A stretch of 64,000 nt of DNA, taken from NCBI RefSeq assembly GCF_003014495.1, contig NZ_PYGC01000003.1, forward strand, positions 310,001-374,000, given 5' to 3'. Of this stretch, positions 53,246 through 62,264 are shown one piece after another. The stretch is from Prolixibacter denitrificans (GTDB lineage: Bacteria > Bacteroidota > Bacteroidia > Bacteroidales > Prolixibacteraceae). Numbering within the stretch: the first letter of the stretch is position 1; each line of letters begins with the position of its first letter. The notes beneath the pieces were generated by a model. The model searched no databases and had not been told where the DNA came from. It saw nothing but the letters and a program-made list of their open reading frames with translations. The position numbers and the translations under genes were made by a program.

Positions 53246-54241
53246 TTATTCATTCACATTATTGGAGAAATATTTCATGAACTGAGCCCGTTCGTAAAGC
53301 ACCGGGTTAGGCAGATTGGAATAACTCAACCGCCCACGGAATTCATCCAGGCTCTTGAAATTCCACTTTTTCATGAATTTCTCGAGATAATCCACCATCT
53401 CTTTCACTACCGGAATGCCATTTACGTACATCGCCGAACAAACTTGTCCAACGGTAGCACCAGCCAGCAATTGTTTCACCAAACCTTCGCCGTCATGAAT
53501 ACCGGTAGAGGCAGCAATGTCGATTCGCTTCAGGGTACCGGAAATAATTCCCACCCAACGGAGCGACTGACGAATATCTGCTGGCGAACTGAATACCTCC
53601 GCTGCTGAAATCGCGAGTTTATCGAGGTTGATATCCGGTTCGTAAAAACGGTTAAACATCACCACGCCGGCAGCACCGTGTGCATACAACCTATCGACCA
53701 TGCTCACTAGGTTGGAGAATTGCGGACCGATTTTCATCGCTACCGGAATGTTGACCACTTTTTTCACTTCTGTCAGGATTTCGAGATAACGCTCTTCAAT
53801 CTCCTCCGATTTTATCTTGCGGTCAGTCGGGACGATAAACGCATTCACTTCCAATGCATCGGCACCGGCCTTTTCAATCTCACGGGCAAATCCCATCCAC
53901 TCGTTTCCGGATACGCAGTTAATACTGGCGATAATCGGAATGGAAGTTGCCTCTTTCGCGGCTTTCACCAGCTCGATATAGTGATGCAGTGTATTGTCAT
54001 GAAGATAAGTACGGATATAATCCTCCGCCTCGGGATAAGCCGTATTCTGTAAATCCTTGCTCAGCAAGACATTTACCTCATTGTTGATTTGCTCTTCGAA
54101 CAAAGATTTCAGGACCACAGCTCCCACACCATTTTTCTCCATTTCCACAATTTTCTCAACGGAGTTGGTGAGTCCCGAACTTCCGGCTACCAGAGGATTT
54201 TTCAGGTTTAGCCCTAAATAGGTTGTTGTAAGATTTGCCAT
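53246..54241 (-). CDS. dihydroorotate dehydrogenase-like protein
   Basis: The 331-residue FMN TIM-barrel protein resembles class 1 DHODs (NPLVAGSSGLTNSVEKI, IIASINCVSGNEW, KIGPQFSNLVSM). Genuine PyrD proteins of the lineage are distinct, and no pyrK is beside this gene, so orotate synthesis is not established. Related proteins occur as extra copies in many Bacteroidota. It sits 38 bases after yggS on the minus strand. Confidence 0.82.
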   Translation of the reverse strand: MANLTTTYLGLNLKNPLVAGSSGLTNSVEKIVEMEKNGVGAVVLKSLFEEQINNEVNVLLSKDLQNTAYPEAEDYIRTYLHDNTLHHYIELVKAAKEATSIPIIASINCVSGNEWMGFAREIEKAGADALEVNAFIVPTDRKIKSEEIEERYLEILTEVKKVVNIPVAMKIGPQFSNLVSMVDRLYAHGAAGVVMFNRFYEPDINLDKLAISAAEVFSSPADIRQSLRWVGIISGTLKRIDIAASTGIHDGEGLVKQLLAGATVGQVCSAMYVNGIPVVKEMVDYLEKFMKKWNFKSLDEFRGRLSYSNLPNPVLYERAQFMKYFSNNVNE

Positions 54242-54279
54242 TCGGAAAATTTTTATAAATCGACTTTTTGGTTTAAGAT

Positions 54280-54957
54280 TCAGTTATTCTGATAATTTCG
54301 TTCACCGAAAATATTGCTTCCAATGCGCACCATGGTACTGCCCTCTTCAACGGCTAACTTGTAATCGCCCGACATTCCCATTGAAATTTCACTGAAATTC
54401 GGTGCATCATTGAAATACGTTTTTTTCAGATGCCCAAAGATAGTCGAAAGGCTCTTAAATTCCCGGCGAACCTGATCTATATCATCGGTAAAAGTAGCCA
54501 TTCCCATCACACCGTCGATCCTCACAAATTGTAGATTTTTAAACTCCTGTGAGTTCAACATCTCTTCGGCTTCCTTCAGGTCCAAACCGAACTTTGTTTC
54601 TTCTTCAGCAATGTGAAACTGAAGAAGGACATTTAGGACACGATCCGCTTTCCGTCCTTCCTTATCGATAGCTTTCAATAACCGAAAGCTGTCGACACCA
54701 TGAATGAGCGATACGAAAGGCGCAATGTATTTGACTTTGTTGCGCTGCAGATGCCCTATCATGTGCCATTCAATATCTTTTGGAAGTGATTCGTATTTCG
54801 CTACGAGTTCCTGTACTTTGTTCTCTCCAAACATCCGTTGTCCCGTCTGGTAGGCCTCCATTAAGTCTTCGTTCGGTTTGGTTTTGGAAACAGCAACCAG
54901 CTTGACATTTTCCGGTAATGAATTTCGAATTTCAGTCAGATGCTCAGCAATATTCAT
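54280..54957 (-). CDS. YggS-type PLP homeostasis protein
   Basis: ATG 54957 gives 225 residues, the family length; an in-frame start 228 bases upstream would run into the divergent PorT-like gene and adds no family sequence. The PLP lysine is in VAVSKTKP near 25; FGENKVQEL near 43 and WHMIGHLQRNK near 64 are conserved, as is GMSGDY near 193. The YggS/PROSC family balances pyridoxal phosphate; it has no known catalytic activity. Confidence 0.93.
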   Translation of the reverse strand: MNIAEHLTEIRNSLPENVKLVAVSKTKPNEDLMEAYQTGQRMFGENKVQELVAKYESLPKDIEWHMIGHLQRNKVKYIAPFVSLIHGVDSFRLLKAIDKEGRKADRVLNVLLQFHIAEEETKFGLDLKEAEEMLNSQEFKNLQFVRIDGVMGMATFTDDIDQVRREFKSLSTIFGHLKKTYFNDAPNFSEISMGMSGDYKLAVEEGSTMVRIGSNIFGERNYQNN

Positions 54958-55125
54958 GCAAACAATTTTTCCTTCAAAGTAAGAAAAAATAATCGTCCCT
55001 TCGGGGATATCTTTTCTAAAACAGCCGGCTACTTTGCCCGTCCGGCTTAACGATAATTGGCGTGTACATTTTTTTTTAACTTTACCACACCCAAATCGGG
55101 CATAATTAAAAGCCGCAGGCAATTT

Positions 55126-55797
55126 ATGAAAAAGCTGATTCTCCTGATTTTGAGTGTGTTTTTTGTTATTCAACTTCAGGCTCAACCCAATAATTACCCG
55201 AATGAAGTTTACCTCGGTGTGAAAGGCGGTAGTACCTTTTCACGAGTACGGTTTTACCCTACCGTGAAACAGGTGATGCTGGAAGGGTATTCCGGAGGTA
55301 TTGTTTTTCGTGATATTTCGGAGCCTCATGTCGGGCTTCAGGTGGAGCTGAACTATTCGCAGCGCGGTTGGAAGGAACATACCGACGCCGGTGTCGATTA
55401 TGAGCGACAGCTTGATTATTTTGTGTTGCCCATGATGACTCACGTGAATATTGGCAACAAAGGCTTCCGTTTTTTCATCAATCTCGGTCCATCAGTTTCC
55501 TATTTGTATACGGACAAAGAGACATTTAATCCGCCTGCTAATGCAACTTACACGCCGAACGATTACTACGGAAAGCCCGTAGATACCGGCTTCGACTTTC
55601 AGTTTGTCGGTGGACTTGGATTCGAATGGCGGTTTAAAGACGGCAACGGCCTGATGCTGGACAGCCGTTTGTATTACAGTTTGCCGAGTTTGTTTGACCC
55701 GAAAAAATCAGCCTACGATGCATCGCAGTTGCAAACCATCGAAGTAACCATGGCTTACCTCTTCCGATTGAATAAACACAAGAAAAAGAAGGAATAA
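55126..55797 (+). CDS. PorT-like outer-membrane beta-barrel protein
   Basis: ATG 55126 gives 223 residues with a signal peptide (LILLILSVFFVIQLQAQ). The mature protein has alternating strands (YLGVKGGSTFSRVRF, HVGLQVELNYSQRGW, FRFFINLGPSVSYLY) of an 8-strand OMP_b-brl_2 barrel. Databases call such proteins PorT family. True PorT is a type IX secretion component; this member could instead be a general small porin. It is divergent from yggS. Confidence 0.85.
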   Translation: MKKLILLILSVFFVIQLQAQPNNYPNEVYLGVKGGSTFSRVRFYPTVKQVMLEGYSGGIVFRDISEPHVGLQVELNYSQRGWKEHTDAGVDYERQLDYFVLPMMTHVNIGNKGFRFFINLGPSVSYLYTDKETFNPPANATYTPNDYYGKPVDTGFDFQFVGGLGFEWRFKDGNGLMLDSRLYYSLPSLFDPKKSAYDASQLQTIEVTMAYLFRLNKHKKKKE

Positions 55798-55816
55798 GAA
55801 ATTACATAACACAAAA

Positions 55817-55849
55817 AAAGGTGGCCTAAATGGTCACCTTTCTTTTTAT
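55817..55849. terminator. terminator, PorT-like gene / DUF1015 gene
   Basis: AAAGGTGGCC (55817-55826) pairs with GGTCACCTTT (55832-55841) apart from one mismatch, followed by CTTTTTATA. Confidence 0.82.
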
Positions 55850-55865
55850 ATACTCGTTTGAGATT

Positions 55866-57113
55866 TTAATCCAGCTCGTGAATCACCAGGCCTGAACGCA
55901 GCTTCGGTTCGAACCAGGTCGTCTTCGGAGGCATGATATTTCCGGTATCAGCAATATCAATCAACTGCTGCATGGAAACCGGGTAAAGGGCAAATGCCGC
56001 CTTCATTTCGTCTGAATCAACGCGGCGTTTCAGTTCGCCTAATCCGCGAATTCCACCAACAAAATCGATGCGCTTATCGGTGCGCAGATCTTTAATTCCC
56101 AAAATCTTGTCGAGAACCAAATCCGACAAAATGGTAACGTCCAGCACACCAATCGGATCATTGTCGTCATAGCGTCCGGAACGAGCTACCAGTTTATACC
56201 ATTTTCCATCCAAATACATACTGAAAGTATGCAGTTCTTCCGGTTTGAAAATATCAGTTCCCATTTCTGCCACCTCGAAATCCTCTTCAAGCTTCGTCAG
56301 CAATTCTGCTTCCGTCAAACCATTCAAATCTTTTACTACGCGGTTGTAGTCTATAATCTGAAGTTGATTGTCGGGAAAATGAACGGCCAGGAAAAAGTTA
56401 TACTCTTCGTTACCGGTATGGTTCGGATTATTCTGCCGCTTTTCATTTCCTACCAGCGCTGCTGCTGCCGTCCGGTGGTGACCGTCGGCTACATAAGTTG
56501 CCGGAATTTCAGCAAACAGCTCCACAATCCGGTTGATGGTGGCTTCATCATCAATCACCCAGAAATGGTGTCCGAATCCGTCTTCTGCCACGAAATCGTA
56601 CTCAGGCTCATTTTCCTTCACAATTTTGGCTACGATATCATCCAGTTCCTGAACGGCCGGGAAGGTAAAGAATACGGGTTCCACGTTGGCGTTAGTGTTG
56701 CGCACGTGCTTCATCCGGTCTTCTTCTTTGTCTTTCCGCGTAAGCTCGTGTTTCTTGATAACACCATTCATGTAATCATCAACCGACGCCGCACCCACAA
56801 TTCCGTATTGCGTACGGCCATTCATGGTCTGCGCATAGATGTACAGCTTATCTTTTTCGTCTTGTACCAGCCATCCTTTTTCTTTAAACAGATGGAAATT
56901 TTCGACAGCTTTATCGTAAACCGGCTCCGTATGTTCATCGGTTCCTGCCGGAAAATCAATCTCAGGTTTAATGATGTGCAACAGCGACTGAGGATTTCCC
57001 TCGGCTTCTTTCCGGGCTTCTTCCGAATTCAACACATCGTACGGGCGGGAAGCTACTTTTTGAGCCAGTTCCCGAGGCGGACGCAGTCCTTTAAAAGGTT
57101 TTAAAACAGCCAT
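55866..57113 (-). CDS. DUF1015 family protein
   Basis: The 415-residue cytosolic protein starts MAVLKPFKGLRPPRELA and contains the family signature YVADGHHRTAAA near 210, with SYDV-like RPYDVLN near 23. DUF1015 proteins are almost always next to serA or serC in this lineage, as here, and some are related to ParB/Srx kinases (the SerK free-serine kinase fold). A serine-linked role is likely, but the reaction is not shown here. It is the last gene of serC-serA-DUF1015. Confidence 0.88.
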   Translation of the reverse strand: MAVLKPFKGLRPPRELAQKVASRPYDVLNSEEARKEAEGNPQSLLHIIKPEIDFPAGTDEHTEPVYDKAVENFHLFKEKGWLVQDEKDKLYIYAQTMNGRTQYGIVGAASVDDYMNGVIKKHELTRKDKEEDRMKHVRNTNANVEPVFFTFPAVQELDDIVAKIVKENEPEYDFVAEDGFGHHFWVIDDEATINRIVELFAEIPATYVADGHHRTAAAALVGNEKRQNNPNHTGNEEYNFFLAVHFPDNQLQIIDYNRVVKDLNGLTEAELLTKLEEDFEVAEMGTDIFKPEELHTFSMYLDGKWYKLVARSGRYDDNDPIGVLDVTILSDLVLDKILGIKDLRTDKRIDFVGGIRGLGELKRRVDSDEMKAAFALYPVSMQQLIDIADTGNIMPPKTTWFEPKLRSGLVIHELD

Positions 57114-57168
57114 ATCGTTTATAATTCGAACTAATAATTATTCCACTTCATATCTTTCGACACAACTG

Positions 57169-58089
57169 TCAGTTCACCTTGAAAGTTGTATCTCCTTTTT
57201 GAAAAAAGCCTACAATCTGCGATGCAGCAGCTGTCCCGGCATTGATGTTAGCTTCGGCAGTTTGCGCACCCATTTTTTTGGCTGTGAACAACACCCTTCC
57301 GGGGAAACGCTGTTCCAATACGTCCCGGTTATCCGGGGCTACATCGGCAGCATAACAGAAGTCTTCGCGCTCTTCCAAAACTTTTTCCAAATCATCTTCT
57401 TTGATGATCTCTTTCCGCGCCGTATTGACCAAAAGGGCTCCTTTCGGCATCATCATCATCAGATGATGATTAATAAGTCCGCGTGTTTCGTGATTGCTTG
57501 GAATATTCAGCGAAATGATCTGGGACGAAGAGAACAAATCTATCGGACCGTCAGCGTAACGGATGCCCTGTTCTTTAGCTTGTTCCGGGCTCAACGTCGG
57601 GCTACAGCCTGTAACATCCATGCCAAAACCTTTGGCGATTCGGTACAAATGCAGCCCTATGTTACCATATCCCATGATACCAAATGTCTTTCCCAAAAGC
57701 TCGGTACCGGCTGTTCCGTTAAAACCGTTCCGGACCAGGTTCAGCAACAAACCGAATGTTAGTTCGGCTACTGCATTTGAATTCTGTCCGGGCGTATTCA
57801 TCACAACAATGCCCCTCTCCCTTGCGGTTTCAATATCGACGTTATCATAACCGGCTCCGGCACGAACCACAATCTCTAATTCGGAAGCAGCGTTCAGCAC
57901 CTCGGCATCGCACTGGTCACTCCTGACGATTAAAGCGTTCGCATCAGCTACTGCCGCTAAAAGTTCTGCTTTATCCGAATATTTTTCCAACAACTGCCAT
58001 TCAAACCCTGCTGCTTCAACAATCGCCTTCATCTGTTCAATCGCCTCACTGGCAAAGGGTTTAACAGTTGCTACCAATACTTTTTTCAT
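57169..58089 (-). CDS. serA: phosphoglycerate dehydrogenase, short form
   Basis: The 306-residue NAD-dependent D-isomer dehydrogenase has the nucleotide motif GYGNIGLH near 146 and conserved Arg/Glu segments. It lacks an ACT or ASB regulatory domain. The position of the usual catalytic His (TPHxG) reads TAKKMGAQTAEAN, so a Lys replaces the His. This fits the ACT-less Bacteroidota/Entamoeba type. It makes 3-phosphohydroxypyruvate for SerC, encoded upstream on the same strand. Confidence 0.9.
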   Translation of the reverse strand: MKKVLVATVKPFASEAIEQMKAIVEAAGFEWQLLEKYSDKAELLAAVADANALIVRSDQCDAEVLNAASELEIVVRAGAGYDNVDIETARERGIVVMNTPGQNSNAVAELTFGLLLNLVRNGFNGTAGTELLGKTFGIMGYGNIGLHLYRIAKGFGMDVTGCSPTLSPEQAKEQGIRYADGPIDLFSSSQIISLNIPSNHETRGLINHHLMMMMPKGALLVNTARKEIIKEDDLEKVLEEREDFCYAADVAPDNRDVLEQRFPGRVLFTAKKMGAQTAEANINAGTAAASQIVGFFQKGDTTFKVN

Positions 58090-58178
58090 GTTTGAGTCAG
58101 TTTTTTATAATCACATGAAAAAGGTACGGTTACCGTCCGAGCCAATCAATGATTGAAGTCAATGATTCAGATCACGAA

Positions 58179-58205
58179 AAAAGGCGTGACAGAATCACGC
58201 CTTTT
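58179..58205 (-). terminator. terminator between serC and serA
   Basis: AAAAGGCGTGA (58179-58189) and TCACGCCTTTT (58195-58205) form a perfect 11-bp stem, with TTTTTTCG on the minus strand. It could make serA partly independent of serC. TCAATGATT repeats follow at 58146 and 58159. Confidence 0.85.
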
Positions 58206-58216
58206 CAGTTATTTCA

Positions 58217-59287
58217 TTAGTGTTTGGCTTCAAATTCTTTCATCGCTTCAACCAATACTCCCACGCTTTCAATCGGCATGGCATTGTATATCGAAGCTCT
58301 GAATCCACCAACACTTCGGTGGCCTTTGATACCAACAATATTGTGTGCAGCTGCCACTTCGAGGAATTCTTTTTCAAACTCTTCGAAACCCGGAGCCATC
58401 ACGAAAGTTACGTTCATCCGTGAACGATCTTCCGGATTCGGAATATTCGGAACAAACATCTTGTTGCGATCTAATTCATCGTACAGCAACTTGGCTTTCG
58501 CGATGTTTTTCTTCTCCATCTCCTTAATGCCACCGTTCTCTTTCAGCCAGCGAAGCGTCATCAATGCAGCAAATACCGGAACTGTCGGAGGCGTATTGAA
58601 CATAGATTCCTTGTCGATGTGCGTACGATAATCGATCATCGTAGGAATCGGACGATCAACTTTACCCAGAATATCTTTCTTGATAATCACCAGGGTAACT
58701 CCCGATGGAGCGAGATTTTTCTGCGCACCAGCATAAATCACATCATATTTTTTGATGTCAATCGGGCGGCTGAAAATATCAGAAGACATGTCGGCAACAA
58801 TACGAACCGGAACATCGAGGTCTTCCAGAATTTCGGTACCAAAAATGGTATTATTGGTGGTAATATGGAGATAATCAACATCCGAAGGCACTTCGTAACC
58901 GCGAGGGATGTAATTGAAATTTTTGTCTTTTGACGATGCTACTTCAATAACCTCTCCGTAAAGTTTGGCCTCTTTGATGGCTTTGGAAGCCCAGGTTCCG
59001 GTATTCAGATAAGCAGCTTTGGTTTTCATCAGGTTGAACGGAACCATGTAAAACTGAGTGCTGGCTCCTCCCTGAAGGAACAAAACTTCGTAATCTGCCG
59101 GTACCTCCAGAAGTTCTTTCACGAGGTCCCTTGCTTCATCCATTACCGCAACGAACTCTTTGCTACGGTGCGAGACTTCCATCACCGATAATCCGGTTCC
59201 GGCAAAATTCATTACGGCTTCGGCAGTCCGTTCTTTTGTGAATTCGGGCAGGATGGAAGGTCCTGCGTAAAAATTATGCGTTTTCAT
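58217..59287 (-). CDS. serC: phosphoserine aminotransferase
   Basis: The 356-residue PLP enzyme converts 3-phosphohydroxypyruvate and glutamate to phosphoserine. The start [11 protein letters not shown] is typical. [15 protein letters not shown] near 74 and the PLP lysine in [12 protein letters not shown] near 193 are present. It lies upstream of serA and DUF1015. It also supports pyridoxal phosphate synthesis in bacteria that use the DXP-dependent route. Confidence 0.96.
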   Translation of the reverse strand: MKTHNFYAGPSILPEFTKERTAEAVMNFAGTGLSVMEVSHRSKEFVAVMDEARDLVKELLEVPADYEVLFLQGGASTQFYMVPFNLMKTKAAYLNTGTWASKAIKEAKLYGEVIEVASSKDKNFNYIPRGYEVPSDVDYLHITTNNTIFGTEILEDLDVPVRIVADMSSDIFSRPIDIKKYDVIYAGAQKNLAPSGVTLVIIKKDILGKVDRPIPTMIDYRTHIDKESMFNTPPTVPVFAALMTLRWLKENGGIKEMEKKNIAKAKLLYDELDRNKMFVPNIPNPEDRSRMNVTFVMAPGFEEFEKEFLEVAAAHNIVGIKGHRSVGGFRASIYNAMPIESVGVLVEAMKEFEAKH

Positions 59288-59532
59288 AGTAGAGGAATAT
59301 TGAATTGTATTTAGACAACTAAAAATTGAGTACTGTCATTCAAGTTAATGCGCCCCGTTCTCCGCTCCTTTAAAAGCAATTTATCTATCAATTATTCAAT
59401 CAATTACGAAATAATCAAGAGCGCATTTCAGGTCACTTTACTTAAAAACTGTAAAATTATAACAAATATGAATTTCCCGACAATTATCAGGATAAATGAT
59501 CTTAAAATTTACAGTATTTTAAATCAATCAAT

Positions 59533-60615
59533 TTAAATAAATGGCAATTTGACCACTTTTGCTTTCAATTTCTTATTCCGTACCCGGATATAAATCTCCG
59601 TTCCCAACTTGGTATAGCCGGTTTTTACGTAGCCCATGCCAATACCGATCCCACGAACCGGTGACATACTTCCGGAAGTGACTTCACCAATTACTTCGTC
59701 GTCTTCATTCACGATTTCGTAACCATGACGGGGAATACCGCGATCGATCATTTCAAAGGCCCGCAAACGACGGGTTACGCCTTCTTCTTTCTGGCGGGTC
59801 AACACATCTTTATCGATGAAATTCTTCTCGTCGGTGAATTTTGTAATCCAACCCAATCCGGCTTCGATAGGCGATGTAGTATCGTCGATGTCGTTTCCAT
59901 ACAAGCAGTATCCCATTTCCAGACGAAGCGTATCGCGTGCGCCCAGTCCAATCGGTTTGATACCTTCTTCTTTACCGGCTTCGAAAATAGCGCTCCAGAT
60001 AGCTTCAGCATCCTTGTTATTGAAATAAAGCTCGAAACCTCCGGCCCCGGTATAACCGGTTGCGGAAATAATCACATCCGAAACTCCGGCGAATTCGCCT
60101 ACCGTGAAGGTGTAAAATTTGATGGACGATAAATCGACTTTTGTCAGTTTCTGGAGAATACCGGTTGCTTTGGGTCCCTGGATAGCCAGCTGACTAATTT
60201 CGTCGGATGCATTCAGCATCTCTGCCTCTTCAGTGTTTTGGCTAACCAGCCACTGCCAGTCTTTTTCGATGTTGGCTGCGTTAACTACCAGCAGGTATTT
60301 CTCCGGCTCGAAACAATAAACAATTAAATCGTCCACGATGCCGCCTTTCCCGTTAGGTAAACAAGAATACTGCGCTTGCCCGGGTGCTAATTTCGAAGCA
60401 TCGTTGGAGGTTACCTTTTGGATAAAAGCCAACGCCTGTGGACCGGTTACCCAAAATTCGCCCATATGTGACACGTCGAAAACGCCCACGCCATTGCGCA
60501 CAGTCATGTGTTCGTCCTTAATTCCGGAATATTCAATTGGCATTTCGAAACCAGCAAACTCAACTATTTTAGCCCCGTTGCTGTTATGAATGTCGAAAAA
60601 TGCGGTTCTTTTCAT
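59533..60615 (-). CDS. gcvT: aminomethyltransferase (glycine cleavage system T protein)
   Basis: The 360-residue T protein transfers the aminomethyl carbon of glycine from GcvH to tetrahydrofolate. It shows [19 protein letters not shown] near 23, [11 protein letters not shown] near 44 and the folate-site [13 protein letters not shown] near 190. GcvH and GcvP are not in the window. It stands alone between serC and the Hpt gene, which is common for Bacteroidota gcvT. No glycine riboswitch was seen. Confidence 0.96.
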   Translation of the reverse strand: MKRTAFFDIHNSNGAKIVEFAGFEMPIEYSGIKDEHMTVRNGVGVFDVSHMGEFWVTGPQALAFIQKVTSNDASKLAPGQAQYSCLPNGKGGIVDDLIVYCFEPEKYLLVVNAANIEKDWQWLVSQNTEEAEMLNASDEISQLAIQGPKATGILQKLTKVDLSSIKFYTFTVGEFAGVSDVIISATGYTGAGGFELYFNNKDAEAIWSAIFEAGKEEGIKPIGLGARDTLRLEMGYCLYGNDIDDTTSPIEAGLGWITKFTDEKNFIDKDVLTRQKEEGVTRRLRAFEMIDRGIPRHGYEIVNEDDEVIGEVTSGSMSPVRGIGIGMGYVKTGYTKLGTEIYIRVRNKKLKAKVVKLPFI

Positions 60616-60794
60616 TTCGCTGCTATTTTACATTTGCCCGAAGAAACGATGAAAAGAACTTATTATCTGAACCTTGCATCGCACTTCTATTTTTGTTTTT
60701 ACAATATTGTCTTGCTGTGATGTAGACAAAGCTAAGCATTTTTCCTGCCGGGAAAGCTGAAAATTATCAACTTGACATAAGGTTCTTTTCATTG

Positions 60795-60802
60795 TATATT
60801 TG
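60795..60802 (+). promoter_or_regulatory. candidate -7 box for the Hpt gene
   Basis: TATATTTG matches TAnnTTTG, with TTGACA at 60772 upstream. It lies 47 bases before ATG 60849. Confidence 0.5.
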
Positions 60803-60848
60803 ATTAACTAATTTACACTTGGTAGAATATTCCCGTAAAAGAGAAAAC

Positions 60849-61193
60849 ATGGCATATACAGACCTGAATTACCTGCGTAATGTGACGGGTGGAGAACCCG
60901 AAATTATCCGTGAAATGATAGAATTATTTATCAGCCAAATTCCGGAATTTTCCGAAAACCTGAATAACTATCTGGCTGAAAAGAAATATCTCGAACTGGG
61001 GAAAGAAGCCCACAAAGCCAAATCATCCGTTCTGGTGGTTGGAATGGAGCAGCTCGGAAAAGACCTGAAGACACTCCAGCTTCTGACACTTGACGGCAAA
61101 GGCGAAGAAACCTATGCCGACTACGTCAAAGAGTTCGACAAGCAATGCAATGCTGCGGTGGAAGAACTAAAACAGGAACTGGACAAACTATAA
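60849..61193 (+). CDS. Hpt-domain phosphotransfer protein
   Basis: ATG 60849 gives 114 residues; an in-frame TTG 30 bases upstream is less likely. The protein is a single four-helix Hpt domain with the phospho-acceptor His in EAHKAKSSVLVVG near 54. It would relay phosphate between histidine kinase receiver domains and a response regulator. No kinase is nearby, so its partners are elsewhere. A SixA phosphatase gene at 40352 is of the class that acts on Hpt domains. Confidence 0.85.
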   Translation: MAYTDLNYLRNVTGGEPEIIREMIELFISQIPEFSENLNNYLAEKKYLELGKEAHKAKSSVLVVGMEQLGKDLKTLQLLTLDGKGEETYADYVKEFDKQCNAAVEELKQELDKL

Positions 61194-61200
61194 CAAAAAG

Positions 61201-62211
61201 CTACGGATGAACCGGCGTCATATGTAATACATCGTCGGCAAAATGCCATGTCGCTTTCTCAACCTGCGGAACAGCTCCCGAGGTGAGTTTGCATGCGATG
61301 GTGTGCACACCGGCTTCCGGAAATGCTTTCTTCACCTTTAAGTTGGCTGGCGTTCCGATTTCGGAAAACATTTTCAGCTCAGCTCCCACGTCAACCGTTG
61401 GGTCCTGGTGCTCCTCATCTTTGTAATAATAGCCCAGAAAAACCGGACATTTTACCTTAGCAAATGTCGATTTTTTCATCCCGGCATCGAGCAGCTGCTG
61501 AAGATAAACGGTTGCCTCTGCCCGGTAACTCGTGTACCAGTATTGACCAATTTTACTATTCGGATCATCTCCGGTAACGCGGTATTTGCCGCCGTACACC
61601 AAGCGCGCAATTTGCAGTCCCCATGGCTTCGAAAGAATAAGGCTTGCTGATTTCTGGCGTATTTTGATATTCGGAGAATAGAGAATCAGCGCATCGATCA
61701 TTTTGGGAAAGTTAGCATCCAGCATTAAACTCAATGTTCCGCCGGTGGAAGTACTCATGATAATAACCTTGTTCCCCAGCCGACTGGCAATAACCAAAGC
61801 TTCTTTTGCCGTTTCGTACAGGTTGTCCGGCGTCATATCCAAAAGTGGCTCTTTTGTTACCAGCCCATGTCCCGCTAATCTGGCAAAATAGGCATTGCAA
61901 CCATATCGTTTCGCGAAATCGGCGTTCACCGGGTAACCTTCGTAATAACTGGCCGAAAAACCCGGAAGGTAAAGCAGAACATAGTCCGTTTTTTGATGAA
62001 CCGAATCGTTCGCCCAGATGATGCGAGCTTCGTTGTCGGGCTTGGTCTTCACCGACGATTCCTTTTTATTCACATACCATGCAACAGAATCCAGAGAAAC
62101 CGGAACTTTCGGCAAGGTATTATCCAATACCGGCTTCGGCATCACCGGCCCCAACAAATACACTATCACCAGAGCGGCGATAACCAAAAACGGAATGTAT
62201 CTTTTCTTCAC
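61201..62211 (-). CDS. membrane-anchored alpha/beta hydrolase
   Basis: The 336-residue protein has an N-terminal membrane anchor (IPFLVIAALVIVYLLGPVM). The alpha/beta-hydrolase fold includes LLYLPGFSASYYEGYP near 80 and a nucleophile elbow IMSTSTGGTLSL near 154. A late GVHTIAC supplies the probable catalytic His. It resembles serine aminopeptidase or monoglyceride-lipase-like hydrolases. Substrate is unknown. It converges on the Hpt gene with seven bases between stops. Confidence 0.85.
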   Translation of the reverse strand: MKKRYIPFLVIAALVIVYLLGPVMPKPVLDNTLPKVPVSLDSVAWYVNKKESSVKTKPDNEARIIWANDSVHQKTDYVLLYLPGFSASYYEGYPVNADFAKRYGCNAYFARLAGHGLVTKEPLLDMTPDNLYETAKEALVIASRLGNKVIIMSTSTGGTLSLMLDANFPKMIDALILYSPNIKIRQKSASLILSKPWGLQIARLVYGGKYRVTGDDPNSKIGQYWYTSYRAEATVYLQQLLDAGMKKSTFAKVKCPVFLGYYYKDEEHQDPTVDVGAELKMFSEIGTPANLKVKKAFPEAGVHTIACKLTSGAVPQVEKATWHFADDVLHMTPVHP

Positions 62212-62264
62212 CTTTAGGAATTTTATTTTCGAACAGTTATAACGTTGAAGCGCATAATTAAGTT

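Noticed and set aside
54958-55185. N-terminal extension of the YggS protein
   Set aside because: The added 76 residues are basic, not family-like, and would overlap the start of the divergent PorT-like gene. ATG 54957 gives the standard length.
56229-57104. 291-codon open frame antisense to the DUF1015 gene
   Set aside because: It is a shadow of a well-conserved gene and its product is a phenylalanine-rich sequence without domains.
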